A stretch of DNA of 64,000 nucleotides from Phycicoccus sp. HDW14 (GTDB lineage: Bacteria > Actinomycetota > Actinomycetes > Actinomycetales > Dermatophilaceae). This document shows positions 18,403-29,253 of this stretch, piece after piece. Position 1 is the stretch's first letter; every line of letters starts with the position of its first letter. The position numbers were made by a program, and so were the translations under genes. The DNA is taken from the NCBI RefSeq assembly GCF_011383005.1, contig NZ_CP049935.1, forward strand, positions 2,356,001-2,420,000, written 5' to 3'. Under the pieces are notes generated by a model. It made no database searches. It saw only the letters and a list, made by a program, of their open reading frames with translations, and had not been told where the DNA came from.

Positions 18403-18572
18403 GAACGGCCTCTTTCGACGGTGGTGGAACGCTCTGGAGCCGTCACCGTAGGCAGCCCTCAGCCGCATCACCGCAGGTCAGGGCACTCCTCGGCCGAACA
18501 GCCGGGCCCGGTGGACGTTCAGCGGTCCGGTCGGCCGAACGTCCCCCCGACCCGGGTCGTTCGGTCGGGTGT

Positions 18573-18588
18573 GGCGGCTTGCGCCGCC
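18573..18588 (-). terminator. Short hairpin after the GMC oxidoreductase gene
   Basis: GGCGGC-TTGC-GCCGCC lies 7 bp past the stop codon on the minus strand. It is compact and perfect but lacks a U-tract, so it is only a candidate terminator. Confidence 0.4.
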
Positions 18589-18594
18589 TCGGCG

Positions 18595-20280
18595 TCAGGC
18601 CGGGGCGGACACCCTCGCGGCGAGCATCGCCGACTGGGCCGGACGCGCGTCGGCCTCCCCCGCCGCCGGCCAGTGCGCCATCGCACGCTCGGCCTGGGCC
18701 GTGATGGTCAGCGACGGGTTGACCCCGAGGTTCGCCGAGACCGCCGAGCCGTCGAGCACCGAGACGCCGGGATGACCCCACACCCGCTGGAAGGAGTCGA
18801 GGACGCCCTGCTCGGGCGACCCGCCGATGGCCACGCCGCCGAGGAAGTGCGCCGTCATCGGGACGTCGAGCACCTCGGGCCACGAGCCGCCGGCCACCGT
18901 GTACTCGCCGGTGGCCGCCGAGATGCGGGCCGCGAGCGCCTCCATCGCGACGTGTCCCTGGGGGATGTACGACGGGTTCGGCTCGCCGTGGCCCTGGGTC
19001 GAGGTGAGCGTCGGACGGCCGAACCGCCGGCGCCCGGAGACCCGCAGCGAGTTGTCGCGGCTCTGCATCACGAGGCCGACGACGATGCGCTCGCTCCAGT
19101 TCCGGGTCGTCGGGAGCATCCGGCGCAGCGGCTCGGGGTCGCGGGCGACCATCGCGAGGAACTCGCGCCAGCGCGGTCGACCGGTGCCGCCCGGCACTGC
19201 GAGGGTGGCGAGCAGCCCCATCGCGTTCGAGCCCTTGCCGTAGCGGCAGTTCTCGACGTGGGTGTCGTCGTCGACGTGGAACGAGGTGGTGATGGCGACG
19301 CCGTGCGTCAGGTCGGCGGACGCCGGCGCGTGCTCGGTCATCGCCCCGACGAGGGCCTCGGAGTTGGTGCGCGTGAGGTGGCCGAGTCGCGGTGAGAGGG
19401 AGGGCAGCTCGCCCTCCGAGCGCATGGCGTGCAGCAGCGTCTGGGTGCCCCAGGCGCCGGCCGCCACGACGACGCGCCGCGCGGTGACGACCTGCCGGTC
19501 ACGCCCGCTGCGCGGCCCGGTGCGCTCGTGCAGCACGCGGTAGGTCGGCTCGCCGTCGCCGCCGTCCGAGGCCGGCACCGCACCGAGCCGGGTGACGGTG
19601 CGCATCGGGCGGATCTCGACCCCGAGGCCCTCGGCGAGCGCGAGGTAGTTCTTCATCAGCGTGTTCTTGGCACCCACCCGGCAGCCGACCATGCAGTTGC
19701 CGCACTCGGTGCAGCCGGTGCGCCGCGGCCCCGCGCCGCCGAAGTACGGGTCGTCGACGGTCTCGCCGGGCTTGCCGAAGAAGACGCCGACCGGGGTGCG
19801 GCGGAACGTGTCCCGCACGCCGAGGTCCTCGGCTGCCCCCTCCATCGCGCGCTCGACCGGGCCGTCGCACGCGTTCGTGACGACCCCGAGCATCCGGCTC
19901 GCGGTGTCGTAGTGGGGGGCGAGCTCGGCCTCCCAGTCGGCGAGGTCACGCCACTGCGGGTCCTCGTAGAAGCGTCGCGGCGGGCGGTACAGGGTGTTCG
20001 CGTAGTTGAGCGACCCACCGCCGACCCCGGCGCCCGCCAGCACGACGACGTCGGGCAGCCGGTGGATGCGCTGGACCCCGTAGCAGCCGAACCGCGGCGC
20101 CCAGAGGAAGCGGCGCAGGTCCCAGGAGGTGCGCGCGAAGTCCTCGTCCTCGAAGCGCCGGCCGGCCTCGAGCACGAGCACCCGGTACCCCTTCTCGGCA
20201 GCCCGCAGCGCCGCGACCGAGCCGCCGAAGCCCGACCCGATGACGACGAGGTCGACGTCGGGCGCGTCCGCCGCGGTCAC
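18595..20280 (-). CDS. GMC-family FAD oxidoreductase (ChoD-like)
   Basis: A 561-aa flavoprotein of the glucose-methanol-choline oxidoreductase superfamily, related to the ChoD-type proteins formerly called cholesterol oxidases. It has the N-terminal dinucleotide site VVIGSGFGGSVAALRAA, GAGVGGGSLNYANTLYRPP, a four-Cys segment GCTECGNCMVGCRVGAKNT, and the C-terminal HFLGGVAIG and VSANLGVNPSLTITAQAERA. The GTG at 20280 overlaps the aldehyde dehydrogenase stop by 4 nt (GTGA), so the two are translationally coupled and may act in series on an alcohol and its aldehyde. The gene sits between guaB3 and guaA, as choD does in mycobacteria. Confidence 0.87.
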   Translation of the reverse strand: MTAADAPDVDLVVIGSGFGGSVAALRAAEKGYRVLVLEAGRRFEDEDFARTSWDLRRFLWAPRFGCYGVQRIHRLPDVVVLAGAGVGGGSLNYANTLYRPPRRFYEDPQWRDLADWEAELAPHYDTASRMLGVVTNACDGPVERAMEGAAEDLGVRDTFRRTPVGVFFGKPGETVDDPYFGGAGPRRTGCTECGNCMVGCRVGAKNTLMKNYLALAEGLGVEIRPMRTVTRLGAVPASDGGDGEPTYRVLHERTGPRSGRDRQVVTARRVVVAAGAWGTQTLLHAMRSEGELPSLSPRLGHLTRTNSEALVGAMTEHAPASADLTHGVAITTSFHVDDDTHVENCRYGKGSNAMGLLATLAVPGGTGRPRWREFLAMVARDPEPLRRMLPTTRNWSERIVVGLVMQSRDNSLRVSGRRRFGRPTLTSTQGHGEPNPSYIPQGHVAMEALAARISAATGEYTVAGGSWPEVLDVPMTAHFLGGVAIGGSPEQGVLDSFQRVWGHPGVSVLDGSAVSANLGVNPSLTITAQAERAMAHWPAAGEADARPAQSAMLAARVSAPA

Positions 20281-21860
20281 GGCAGCCCCACCGCCTTGAG
20301 CGCCCGCAGGGCCCGGGTCAGGGTGCGCGCATAGGCCTCTCCCGCGATGCCGGGCACGTCGGCGACGTTGACCAGCCCCTGCACGGTGACGTTCTGGCTC
20401 TCGGTGTACTTGAGGACGCCCTCGCGCCCGTGCCGCCGCCCGACCCCCGAGGCCTTCATCCCGCCCATCGGCGAACCGATGCTCCCCCACGCCGCGGCGT
20501 AGCCCTCGTTGACGTTGACCGTGCCGGCCTCGATGCGGGCCGCGAGCGCCCGGCCGCGCGCGACGTCGCGGGTCCACACCGACGCGTTGAGGCCGTACTC
20601 GGTGTCGTTGGCCAGCGCCACGGCGGCGTCGTCGGACGGCACGCGGTAGACGGCGACGACGGGTCCGAAGGTCTCCTCGTCGCGGCAGGCCATCGCCGAG
20701 GTGACGCCCTCGAGGACGGTCGGCTCGACGACGAACGGGCCGACGTCGGGGCGCGCGTTCCCGCCGGCGAGCACCGTGGCGCCCTTGGCGACGGCGTCCT
20801 GCACGTGCCCGAGCACCCGCTCGAGCTGGGCCGGCCCGACGAGGCTGCCCATGTCGGCGTCCCAGTGCAGGCCGGTGGAGAGGCGGATGCCCCGGACGGC
20901 CTCGAGGAAGCGGCCCAGGAACTCGTCGGCGACCGCCTCGTGGACGACGAGCCGCTCGGCGCTGACGCACAGCTGGCCGGCGGACGCGAAGCACGCGCGC
21001 AGCACACCGGGCACGGCGCGGCGCAGGTCGGCGTCGTCGGCCACGTAGACGGTGTTCTTCCCGCCGAGCTCGAGGCTGGCGCCGACGAGCCGCTTGCCGG
21101 CGGCCGCGGCGACGGTGCGCCCGGTGGCGGTCGAGCCGGTGAAGCACACGTAGTCGGTGCGCTCGACGACCGCCCGGCCCGTGGGGTCGCCGGGGCCGAG
21201 GACGACCTGGACCAGGTCGTCGGGGACGCCCGCCTCGACCATCAGCCGGACGGCCGCGAGGGCGGTGAGCGAGCCCTGTGGGTCCGGGCGCAGGACGACG
21301 GCGTTGCCGGCGAGCAGGGCCGGCAGGGCGTCGGTGACCGCCAGGCTCAGCGGGTAGTTCCACGGCGAGACGATGCCGACGACGCCCTTGGGCCGGTGGT
21401 GCTCGGTGCTGCGGGTGAGCAGCGGGAAGACCCCGAGGTGGCGCTCGGCGGCCAGGTGGCCGGGGCCGCGGCGGGCGTAGTAGCGGCAGACGATCGCGAC
21501 GTCGGCGACCTCCTCGAACGCGTGCGCCCGCGCCTTGCCCGACTCGAGCTGGACGAGGTCGAGCAGCTCGCCCTGCCGCTCGAGCACGAGGTCGTGGAGG
21601 GCGAGGAGGATGCGCGCCCGCCGCTCGACGGGCACGGCGGCCCAGCGGCGCTGCGCGGCGCGGGCCCGGTCGACGGCGACACCCACGTCGGTGCCGGTCG
21701 AGGTGGGCAGCACGGCCAGCGGCGCGCCGGTCATCGGCGTGTGGGTGGTCATCGGCTCCCCCGAGGCGACCACCCCCACGGTCAGCGCGCGTACCCGCGC
21801 GGGGTCCACCGCGTACGTGGCGCGCGGGTCGGTCTCCGGGTCGGCGATGACGTCGGGCAT
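20277..21860 (-). CDS. Succinate-semialdehyde-dehydrogenase-type aldehyde dehydrogenase
   Basis: A 527-aa NAD(P)-dependent aldehyde dehydrogenase of the succinic-semialdehyde (GabD2-like) type. Motifs: PWNYPLSLAVTDALPALLAGN, FTGSTATGRTVA, the general base in LELGGKNT and the nucleophile in FASAGQLCVSAERL, then EETFGPVVAVYR. The first 35 residues are an unconserved extension. The ATG at 21860 lies inside a palindrome (TTACCCGAGGGTAA). It is first in a two-gene unit with the GMC oxidoreductase. The exact substrate is not assignable. Confidence 0.88.
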   Translation of the reverse strand: MPDVIADPETDPRATYAVDPARVRALTVGVVASGEPMTTHTPMTGAPLAVLPTSTGTDVGVAVDRARAAQRRWAAVPVERRARILLALHDLVLERQGELLDLVQLESGKARAHAFEEVADVAIVCRYYARRGPGHLAAERHLGVFPLLTRSTEHHRPKGVVGIVSPWNYPLSLAVTDALPALLAGNAVVLRPDPQGSLTALAAVRLMVEAGVPDDLVQVVLGPGDPTGRAVVERTDYVCFTGSTATGRTVAAAAGKRLVGASLELGGKNTVYVADDADLRRAVPGVLRACFASAGQLCVSAERLVVHEAVADEFLGRFLEAVRGIRLSTGLHWDADMGSLVGPAQLERVLGHVQDAVAKGATVLAGGNARPDVGPFVVEPTVLEGVTSAMACRDEETFGPVVAVYRVPSDDAAVALANDTEYGLNASVWTRDVARGRALAARIEAGTVNVNEGYAAAWGSIGSPMGGMKASGVGRRHGREGVLKYTESQNVTVQGLVNVADVPGIAGEAYARTLTRALRALKAVGLP

Positions 21861-21873
21861 TACCCGAGGGTAA
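21860..21873. promoter_or_regulatory. Palindromic operator-like site over the ALDH start codon
   Basis: TTACCC-GA-GGGTAA is a perfect inverted repeat whose edge overlaps the ATG of the aldehyde dehydrogenase. Such a symmetric A/T-ended site is rare in this GC-rich window, so a dimeric repressor site for the ALDH-GMC pair is likely. No regulator gene is adjacent, so its protein is unknown. Confidence 0.45.
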
Positions 21874-21915
21874 CCACCGCGCGCCCCCGCGTCACGCGGT
21901 CGCGGGCAGGAGGTC

Positions 21916-23037
21916 TCAGCTGCGCTGGTAGGGCGCGACGACGACCTCGACGCGCTGGAACTCCTTGAGGTCGACGTAGCCCGACGTGGCCATCGCCCGG
22001 CGCAGGGCCCCGACGAGGTTGGTCGTGCCGTCGGCGAGCCGGCTCGGCCCGAACAGCAGCTCCTCCATCGACGCCACGGCACCGACCTCGACCCGCTCGC
22101 CCCGCGGCAGCTCGGGGTGGTGGGCCTCCGGGCCCCAGTGGTAGCCGCGGCCGGGGGCGTCGGTGGCCCGCGCGAGGGCCGCCCCGAGCATCACGGCGTC
22201 GGCGCCGCAGGCCACGGCCTTGACGATGTCGCCGCTCGTGCCGACCCCGCCGTCGGCGATGACGTGGACGTACCGGCCGCCGGACTCGTCGAGGTAGTCG
22301 CGCCGGGCCGCCGCGACGTCGGCGAGCGCCGAGGCCATCGGGGCGTGGATGCCGAGCGTCGTGCGGGTCGTGTGCGCCGCCCCGCCGCCGAACCCGACGA
22401 GCACGCCCGCCGCCCCGGTGCGCATGAGGTGCAGGGCGGCCGAGTAGGACGCCGCCCCGCCGACGATGACCGGCACGTCGAGCTCGTAGATGAAGCGCTT
22501 GAGGTTGAGCGGCTCGGCCCGGCCGGACACGTGCTCGGCCGAGACGGTGGTGCCGCGGATGACGAAGAGGTCGACCCCGGCGTCGACGACGGTCTTCCAC
22601 AGCTCCTGGGTGCGCTGCGGGCTGAGGGCGCCGGCCACGGTGACGCCGGACGCGCGGACCTGGCGCAGCCGCTCGGTGACCAGCTCGGGCCGGATCGGCT
22701 CGCGGTAGATCTCCTGCATCCGCTGGGTGGCCAGGGCCGCGTCGAGGGTGGCGATCTCGGCGAGCAGCGGCACGGGGTCCTCGTAGCGGGTCCACAGACC
22801 CTCGAGGTCGAGCACCGGGAGACCCCCGTGCTGCCCGAAGGCGATGGCCGTCTGCGGCGACATCACGGAGTCCATCGGGGCCGCGATGACCGGCAGGTCG
22901 AAGTGGTAGGCGTCGATCTGCCAGCCGGTCGACACCTCCTGCGGGTCGCGGGTGCGCCGGGACGGCACGATGGCGATGTCGTCGAAGGAGTACGCACGGC
23001 GCCCCCGCTTGCCACGGCCGATCTCGATCTCGCTCAC
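21916..23037 (-). CDS. guaB3: GuaB3-family IMP dehydrogenase-related protein
   Basis: A 373-aa TIM-barrel protein of the GuaB3 family without CBS domains, the usual length for the family. Landmarks: RAYSFDDIAIVPSRRTRD, PVIAAPMDSVMSP, VIADGGVGTSGDIVKAVACGADAVMLG and the C-terminal LVGALRRAMATSGYVDLKEFQ. In the loop that holds the catalytic Cys in IMP dehydrogenase (GSICTTR), this protein reads GAAHTTR, with His at about residue 222. A GMP-reductase-like activity has been described for some GuaB3 proteins; whether this one is active is unclear. It is on the same strand as guaB and guaA. Confidence 0.9.
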   Translation of the reverse strand: MSEIEIGRGKRGRRAYSFDDIAIVPSRRTRDPQEVSTGWQIDAYHFDLPVIAAPMDSVMSPQTAIAFGQHGGLPVLDLEGLWTRYEDPVPLLAEIATLDAALATQRMQEIYREPIRPELVTERLRQVRASGVTVAGALSPQRTQELWKTVVDAGVDLFVIRGTTVSAEHVSGRAEPLNLKRFIYELDVPVIVGGAASYSAALHLMRTGAAGVLVGFGGGAAHTTRTTLGIHAPMASALADVAAARRDYLDESGGRYVHVIADGGVGTSGDIVKAVACGADAVMLGAALARATDAPGRGYHWGPEAHHPELPRGERVEVGAVASMEELLFGPSRLADGTTNLVGALRRAMATSGYVDLKEFQRVEVVVAPYQRS

Positions 23038-23240
23038 CGGGGCAGCCTACCGACGCCTCCCTCGGCCGTTCGGACGGCGTCCGGGCCCTCGGGAAGAGCC
23101 GGGAACCCAAAAACGTTTCCGCCCTGTCGGACCCCTCCGGCAGACTTCTCCACGGCACCGTCGCCACCCGCCCTGGCGGGGACGGTGCGAGCCACCTCCC
23201 GGGACGGCACCCCCGCCCCGAACACCGACATGGAGACCAC
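23038..23240. other. Divergent intergenic region between guaB3 and the DHA2 transporter
   Basis: About 200 bp that must hold promoters for both directions. I cannot place convincing -35/-10 boxes. GGAGA precedes the GTG at 23241. Confidence 0.4.
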
Positions 23241-24890
23241 GTGTCCTCAGCAGCATCGGCGCCCCCAGCGCCCCCGGAGTACCCCGAGAAGATCGACGCC
23301 GCGGTCCTGAAGATCGCCGGCGTCGTCGTCCTCGGCGCCATCATGTCGATCCTCGACATCACCGTCGTCAACGTCGCCCTGCGCACCCTCCAGGTCGACT
23401 TCGCCAAGGACGGCGTGCCGCTCGACTACTCCACCGTCGCGTGGACCGTCACCGGCTACACCCTCGCGCTCGCGACGGTCATCCCACTCACCGGCTGGGC
23501 CGCCGACCGGTTCGGCACCAAGCGCCTCTACATGCTCGCGGTCGGCCTCTTCGTCGCCGGCTCCGTGCTCTGCGCCACCGCCTCGAGCATCGAGATGCTC
23601 GTCGCCTTCCGCGTCCTCCAGGGCCTCGGCGGCGGCATGCTCATGCCGCTCGGCATGACGATCATGACCCGCGCCGCGGGCCCGAAGCGGATGGGCCGGC
23701 TGATGGCCGTCCTCGGCATCCCGATGCTCCTCGGCCCGATCTTCGGCCCGATCCTCGGCGGCTGGCTCATCGACCACTTCAGCTGGCACTGGATCTTCCT
23801 CATCAACCTGCCGATCGGCATGGTCGCGCTGGCCTACGCCTTCTTCGCGCTCCCCGGCGACCGCCCGCACCCGTCCGAGTCCTTCGACTGGCGCGGTGTC
23901 CTGATGATGAGCCCCGGCCTCGCGCTGTTCCTCTACGGCGTCTCGTCCATCCCGGGCGAGGGCGGCATCGGCCACACCAAGGTGCTCCTCCCGGCCGGCG
24001 TCGGGCTCGCGCTCATCGTCTCGTTCGTGGTCTACAGCTTCCGTCCCGAGCACCCGCTGCTCGACTTCCGGCTGTTCAAGAACCGCAACCTCACGGTCGC
24101 CATCATCACGATGTTCATCTTCGCCGCGGCCTTCTTCGGCGGTCTGCTCCTCGTGCCCCAGTTCCTCCAGCAGGTCCAGGGCGAGACCCCGCTGTCGGCG
24201 GGCTGGCTGCTCGCCCCGCAGGGCCTCGGCGCGATGCTCACGATGCCCATCGCCGGCGCCCTCGTCGACAAGTTCCCGGTCGGCCGGATCGTGCCGTTCG
24301 GGCTGCTGCTCATCACGGGCGGGATGTTCGCCCTCACCCAGATCGAGGCCGACTCCTCGCACTGGGGCTACCTCATCCCGATCCTCTTCGTCATGGGCCT
24401 CGGCATGGGCGGCACGATGATGCCGATCATGACCTCGGCGCTCAAGACCCTCACCCACCACGAGGTCGCCCGCGGCACGACGCTGCTCAACATCACCCAG
24501 CAGATCGCCAGCTCGGTCGGTGTCGCGACGTTCTCGGTCATCCTCACCAACGCGTTCAAGGACCGCCCGCTCGTCGGGCAGGGTGGCCAGTACCTCGAGG
24601 CCGTCCAGACCAAGGGCCCGGAGGCGGCCCAGGGCCTGCTCGGGCAGCTGCCGCTCGTCGGACAGTTCCTGTCCTCGGCCGGGTCCGACCCGGCGGCGGC
24701 CGTCGGCGCCCTCGGCGCCAAGGTCGCCGAGCTCGCCGCGGACGCCTACGCGCACACCTTCTGGTTCGCGGCCGGCTTCGTCGCCCTCACCCTCGTGGCG
24801 GCGGCCTTCCTCCCGCGCAAGCACGAGGAGTCGCACCTGCTCGAGGGTGCCGACGCCGACGAGGTGGCGCCCCCGGTGGTCATCCACTGA
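23241..24890 (+). CDS. DHA2-family MFS drug transporter (14 TM)
   Basis: A 549-aa drug:H+ antiporter of the EmrB/QacA (DHA2) type with about 14 membrane helices. It has motif D1 (LDITVVNVALRTLQ), motif A (GWAADRFGTKRLY) and motif C (GIPMLLGPIFGPILGGWLID). A soluble loop between the last helices (about residues 440-500) is Ala/Gln-rich. The GTG at 23241 has a GGAGA ribosome site. No TetR or MarR regulator gene is adjacent. Substrate unknown. Confidence 0.9.
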   Translation: MSSAASAPPAPPEYPEKIDAAVLKIAGVVVLGAIMSILDITVVNVALRTLQVDFAKDGVPLDYSTVAWTVTGYTLALATVIPLTGWAADRFGTKRLYMLAVGLFVAGSVLCATASSIEMLVAFRVLQGLGGGMLMPLGMTIMTRAAGPKRMGRLMAVLGIPMLLGPIFGPILGGWLIDHFSWHWIFLINLPIGMVALAYAFFALPGDRPHPSESFDWRGVLMMSPGLALFLYGVSSIPGEGGIGHTKVLLPAGVGLALIVSFVVYSFRPEHPLLDFRLFKNRNLTVAIITMFIFAAAFFGGLLLVPQFLQQVQGETPLSAGWLLAPQGLGAMLTMPIAGALVDKFPVGRIVPFGLLLITGGMFALTQIEADSSHWGYLIPILFVMGLGMGGTMMPIMTSALKTLTHHEVARGTTLLNITQQIASSVGVATFSVILTNAFKDRPLVGQGGQYLEAVQTKGPEAAQGLLGQLPLVGQFLSSAGSDPAAAVGALGAKVAELAADAYAHTFWFAAGFVALTLVAAAFLPRKHEESHLLEGADADEVAPPVVIH

Positions 24891-24926
24891 GGTCGCCTCG
24901 CCGAGGCCCCGTCCTCGGCTCCTGAC

Positions 24927-24959
24927 CGGTGCCGGTCCCGCTGCGCGGGGCCGGCACCG
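24927..24959 (+). terminator. Hairpin terminator after the DHA2 transporter
   Basis: A 9-bp perfect stem, CGGTGCCGG (24927-24935) with CCGGCACCG (24951-24959), with an inner CCCG/CGGG pairing. It lies between the transporter stop and the peptidase ATG. Confidence 0.6.
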
Positions 24960-24972
24960 TCATGCTGGGGGG

Positions 24973-26007
24973 ATGCGACCCGGACCCCAGAACGCGATCA
25001 CCGACGTCCCCGGCGTCCTCGTGGGCCAGGTGACCCGCGACGAGCCCGGCTGGCTGACCGGGGTCTCGGTCGTCGTGCCGCCGGTCGGGACGGTCGGCGG
25101 CGTCGACGTGCGTGGCGGCGGGCCCGGCACCCGCGAGACCGACCTGCTCGACCCGGCCAACACCGTCGACGCCGTCGACGCGGTGGTGCTCTCGGGCGGC
25201 AGCGCGTTCGGGCTCGGGACGGCCGACGGGGTCGCCGACGCGGCGTGGGCCGACGGGCGCGGCTGGCCGGTCGGGCCCGGCGAGCAGGAGCGCGTGCCCA
25301 TCGTGCCCGCGGCCATCCTCTTCGACCTGGGGCGCGGGGGCATCTGGCGCCACCACCCCGGCCCCGCCGAGGGCGCCGAGGCCTACGCCGCCGCGAGCGA
25401 CGGGCCGGTGGCGTGCGGGGCGGTCGGGGCGGGTACCGGCGCACGAGCCGGTGGGCTGCACGGCGGGGTGGGCACGGCCTCGGCGGTGCTCGCGTCCGGC
25501 ACGGTGGTCGGGGCGCTCGTGGCGGTCAACGCGATCGGGTCGCCCGTGATGGCGGACGGGTCCCTCATCGGTGCCGCGTGGGGGCTCGACGACGAGTTCT
25601 CCACGCTGCCGACCTCGGATCCGGCTGCTGCGCAGGCCTACTGGGAGGCCAGGCGCGCCGAGGCCGAGGCGCTCCGGGCGGGAACGGCGACGACGCTCGT
25701 CGTCGTGGCCACCGACGCGACGCTCGGCAAGGGCGGGTGCCGGCGGCTGGCCACGGTGTCGCACGACGGCATCGCCCGGGCCCTGTCGCCCGTGCACACC
25801 CCGTTCGACGGCGACACCGTGTTCACCCTCGCGACCGGGGCCGGCCCGTCACTCGAGGGGCTCGACCTCGTCGACCTGCACGACGCCGCCGCCCGGTGCG
25901 TCACCCGGGCCATCGTCTCGGCCCTGCTCGCCTCGACGTCGGTCGACCGCTCCGCGGACGGCGGGCTCGTGGCGCGGTCCTGGCGCGACGCCCTGACCTC
26001 CGGCTGA
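24973..26007 (+). CDS. P1 (S58, DmpA-like) family peptidase
   Basis: A 344-aa protein of the P1/S58 family of N-terminal nucleophile aminopeptidases, which cut themselves into two chains. Family signatures: N-terminal NAITDVPGVLVGQV, GGPGTRETDLLDP, VVLSGGSAFGLGTADGV, ALVAVNAIGSPV around the expected self-cleavage region, and the C-terminal LHDAAARCVTRAIVSALLA. The ATG at 24973 follows a strong GGGGGG site. Likely acts on D-amino-acid or beta-peptide substrates, as in the family; not determinable here. Confidence 0.85.
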   Translation: MRPGPQNAITDVPGVLVGQVTRDEPGWLTGVSVVVPPVGTVGGVDVRGGGPGTRETDLLDPANTVDAVDAVVLSGGSAFGLGTADGVADAAWADGRGWPVGPGEQERVPIVPAAILFDLGRGGIWRHHPGPAEGAEAYAAASDGPVACGAVGAGTGARAGGLHGGVGTASAVLASGTVVGALVAVNAIGSPVMADGSLIGAAWGLDDEFSTLPTSDPAAAQAYWEARRAEAEALRAGTATTLVVVATDATLGKGGCRRLATVSHDGIARALSPVHTPFDGDTVFTLATGAGPSLEGLDLVDLHDAAARCVTRAIVSALLASTSVDRSADGGLVARSWRDALTSG

Positions 26008-26035
26008 CGCGGGTCGCGGGTCGCGCTCGGCGGCC

Positions 26036-26973
26036 TCAGCCGAGGCGCTTGGCGAGCAGCGCGGCGAGCCGGTTCATCTGCTGCACGTGGGCGGAGTCGC
26101 CGTCGGTCTGCACGACGGCCGGCCCCTCCCCGACCGTGATGATGGCGACCGCGTAGCCACCGACGATGCCCATCTGCCGCGTCTCGGACTCCGGAGTCAG
26201 CCAGCCGCCCTTGAACGACGAGGCCCCGATGGTGCCGAGCCCCCAGCGGTGCGCGGAGATCGGCTGCATCTGCCCGAGCAGCCACGAGCTGGCCTTCGCA
26301 CTGACCACCCGGCCCGCGGCGAGCGCGGCCATGAACCGCACCTGCTGGCGCGGGCTCCACGACATCGACCCCTGCGAGCGGTCCGGGGCCACGGTCGCCG
26401 TGTCGCCGATGGAGCGCAGCACGGTGGTGATCGCGGCCCCCGGGCTGCCGGGGATCCGCTCGCGGATGGCGACGACCGCGTCGCCGTCGCTGCGGGTCAG
26501 GGCGGCCCGGATCAGGCTGCGGTCACCGCTGGGGATCTTCGCGGGGTCACCGTCGACGACGGTGTCGAGGTAGGCGGCGACGACGAGGACCTTCGAGGTC
26601 GACCACGCCTTGTAGCGCGAGACCGACCCCTCCGTCCGGACGGCCGACGGGTTCGACAGCGGCGCCCAGACGATCTGGTTGCGCGTGTTGCCCGTGAGGC
26701 TGGTCAGACCGCCCGTGCCGGTGCCCTGGGCCGGGGCCCCGCCACCGCCTCCGGACCCCCGGCGGGCGGGGCGGCGACGGTGGGGTCGGGCACGGCGCGC
26801 ACCAGCTCCTCGGCGGCAGTGACGACCGGTCGCGGCGAGGGGGTCGGCGCGGTCGAGGGCACCGCGCCGGCGCTCGTGCCGCTGGGTGACGGGGTCGCCG
26901 ACCGGGTCGCCGTCCCGCACCCGCCGGCCAGCGCCAGCGCGAGCAGCGGGAGGAGCATCAGGACGCGGCGCAC
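26036..26973 (-). CDS. Serine-hydrolase lipoprotein (beta-lactamase-like fold), one frame break
   Basis: The N-terminus from 26973 encodes a lipoprotein signal (MRRVLMLLPLLALALAGGC) and a Ser/Pro/Thr-rich spacer. The catalytic domain is in another frame from about 26780. One missing G in the run at about 26770 joins them as ...PPAGGSGGGG. The domain has the three penicillin-recognition motifs: STSK (SxxK), SDG and KGG, with QVRFMAALAAGRV between them. It resembles class A beta-lactamase-like proteins of Actinobacteria. It is expected on the outer face of the membrane; whether it hydrolyses beta-lactams is unknown. It converges with the P1 peptidase. Confidence 0.75.
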
Positions 26974-27035
26974 GGCCCAGACCCTACGTCGGACGGTGCC
27001 ACGGCACGACTCGGCGACCTCAGCCGTGCCGGGCC

Positions 27036-28646
<1,611 letters not shown>

Positions 28647-28897
28647 CTACGGCCCCGCGCGGGTCTCGCCGAACGCGGCTCGCGACCACCGGAGAGGCTC
28701 GCGGGGGCCGCCCGGCCGACCCCCGCCGACCAGAGGACGAGGCACCCATCCGCCGTTCGGGGGAGGCCACGGCCCCGGGGGCGTCCCCCTTGACCAAAGC
28801 CTTACCCAACGCTTGCCCACCCCTTCACAAACGCCACCTAGCGTGGTCTTCGCTGCCGCTGATGGACGCGGCCCGACAGTGCGTGGAGGTGTCACAC

Positions 28898-29188
28898 ATG
28901 GCCGAGATCACCCGGCTTCCGGGCCCCGTGGCCGACCTGTGGGACTGGCAGCTCGACGGCGCCTGCCGGCGCGTCGGGCCCGAGGTCTTCTTCCACCCCG
29001 AGGGAGAGCGCGGCAGCAAGCGCCACCGCCGGGCGACCGCCGCCAAGGAGGTCTGCCTCGGCTGCCCCGTCATCCAGCAGTGCCGCGAGCACGCACTGGC
29101 CGTCCGTGAGCCCTACGGGGTCTGGGGCGGTCTCACCGAGGACGAGCGCGAGAGCGTGTACTCCCGCGAGCGTCACCTGGCGTCCTGA
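28898..29188 (+). CDS. whiB3: WhiB-family iron-sulfur regulator (WhiB3/WhiD type)
   Basis: A 96-aa WhiB protein with the four iron-sulfur cysteines at residues 23, 53, 56 and 62 (CxxC = CLGC) and the G[VI]WGG turn (GVWGGLTEDER). The N-terminal LPGPVADLWDWQL and FFHPEGERG match the WhiB3/WhiD group, as does its place near guaB and groEL. WhiB proteins bind region 4 of the main sigma factor and respond to redox or NO. GGAGGT lies 8 nt before the ATG at 28898. The basic C-terminal tail is short (YSRERHLAS), so DNA binding may rely on the sigma factor. Confidence 0.88.
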   Translation: MAEITRLPGPVADLWDWQLDGACRRVGPEVFFHPEGERGSKRHRRATAAKEVCLGCPVIQQCREHALAVREPYGVWGGLTEDERESVYSRERHLAS

Positions 29189-29253
29189 CCGACGCCACCA
29201 CCTGACCCGGCGCCCGTCCCCACACGGGTCGTCAGTGCGGCCCTCCGGGGCCG

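Noticed and set aside
15697..19395. A 1,232-codon plus-strand frame opposite the surface protein and GMC genes
   Set aside because: Gly/Arg/Val-rich antisense translation typical of third-position GC bias; no homology or start signal.
28780..28860. Promoter boxes for whiB (TTGACC and TAGCGT)
   Set aside because: Spacing between candidate -35 and -10 elements does not fit any pairing well, so I did not annotate one.
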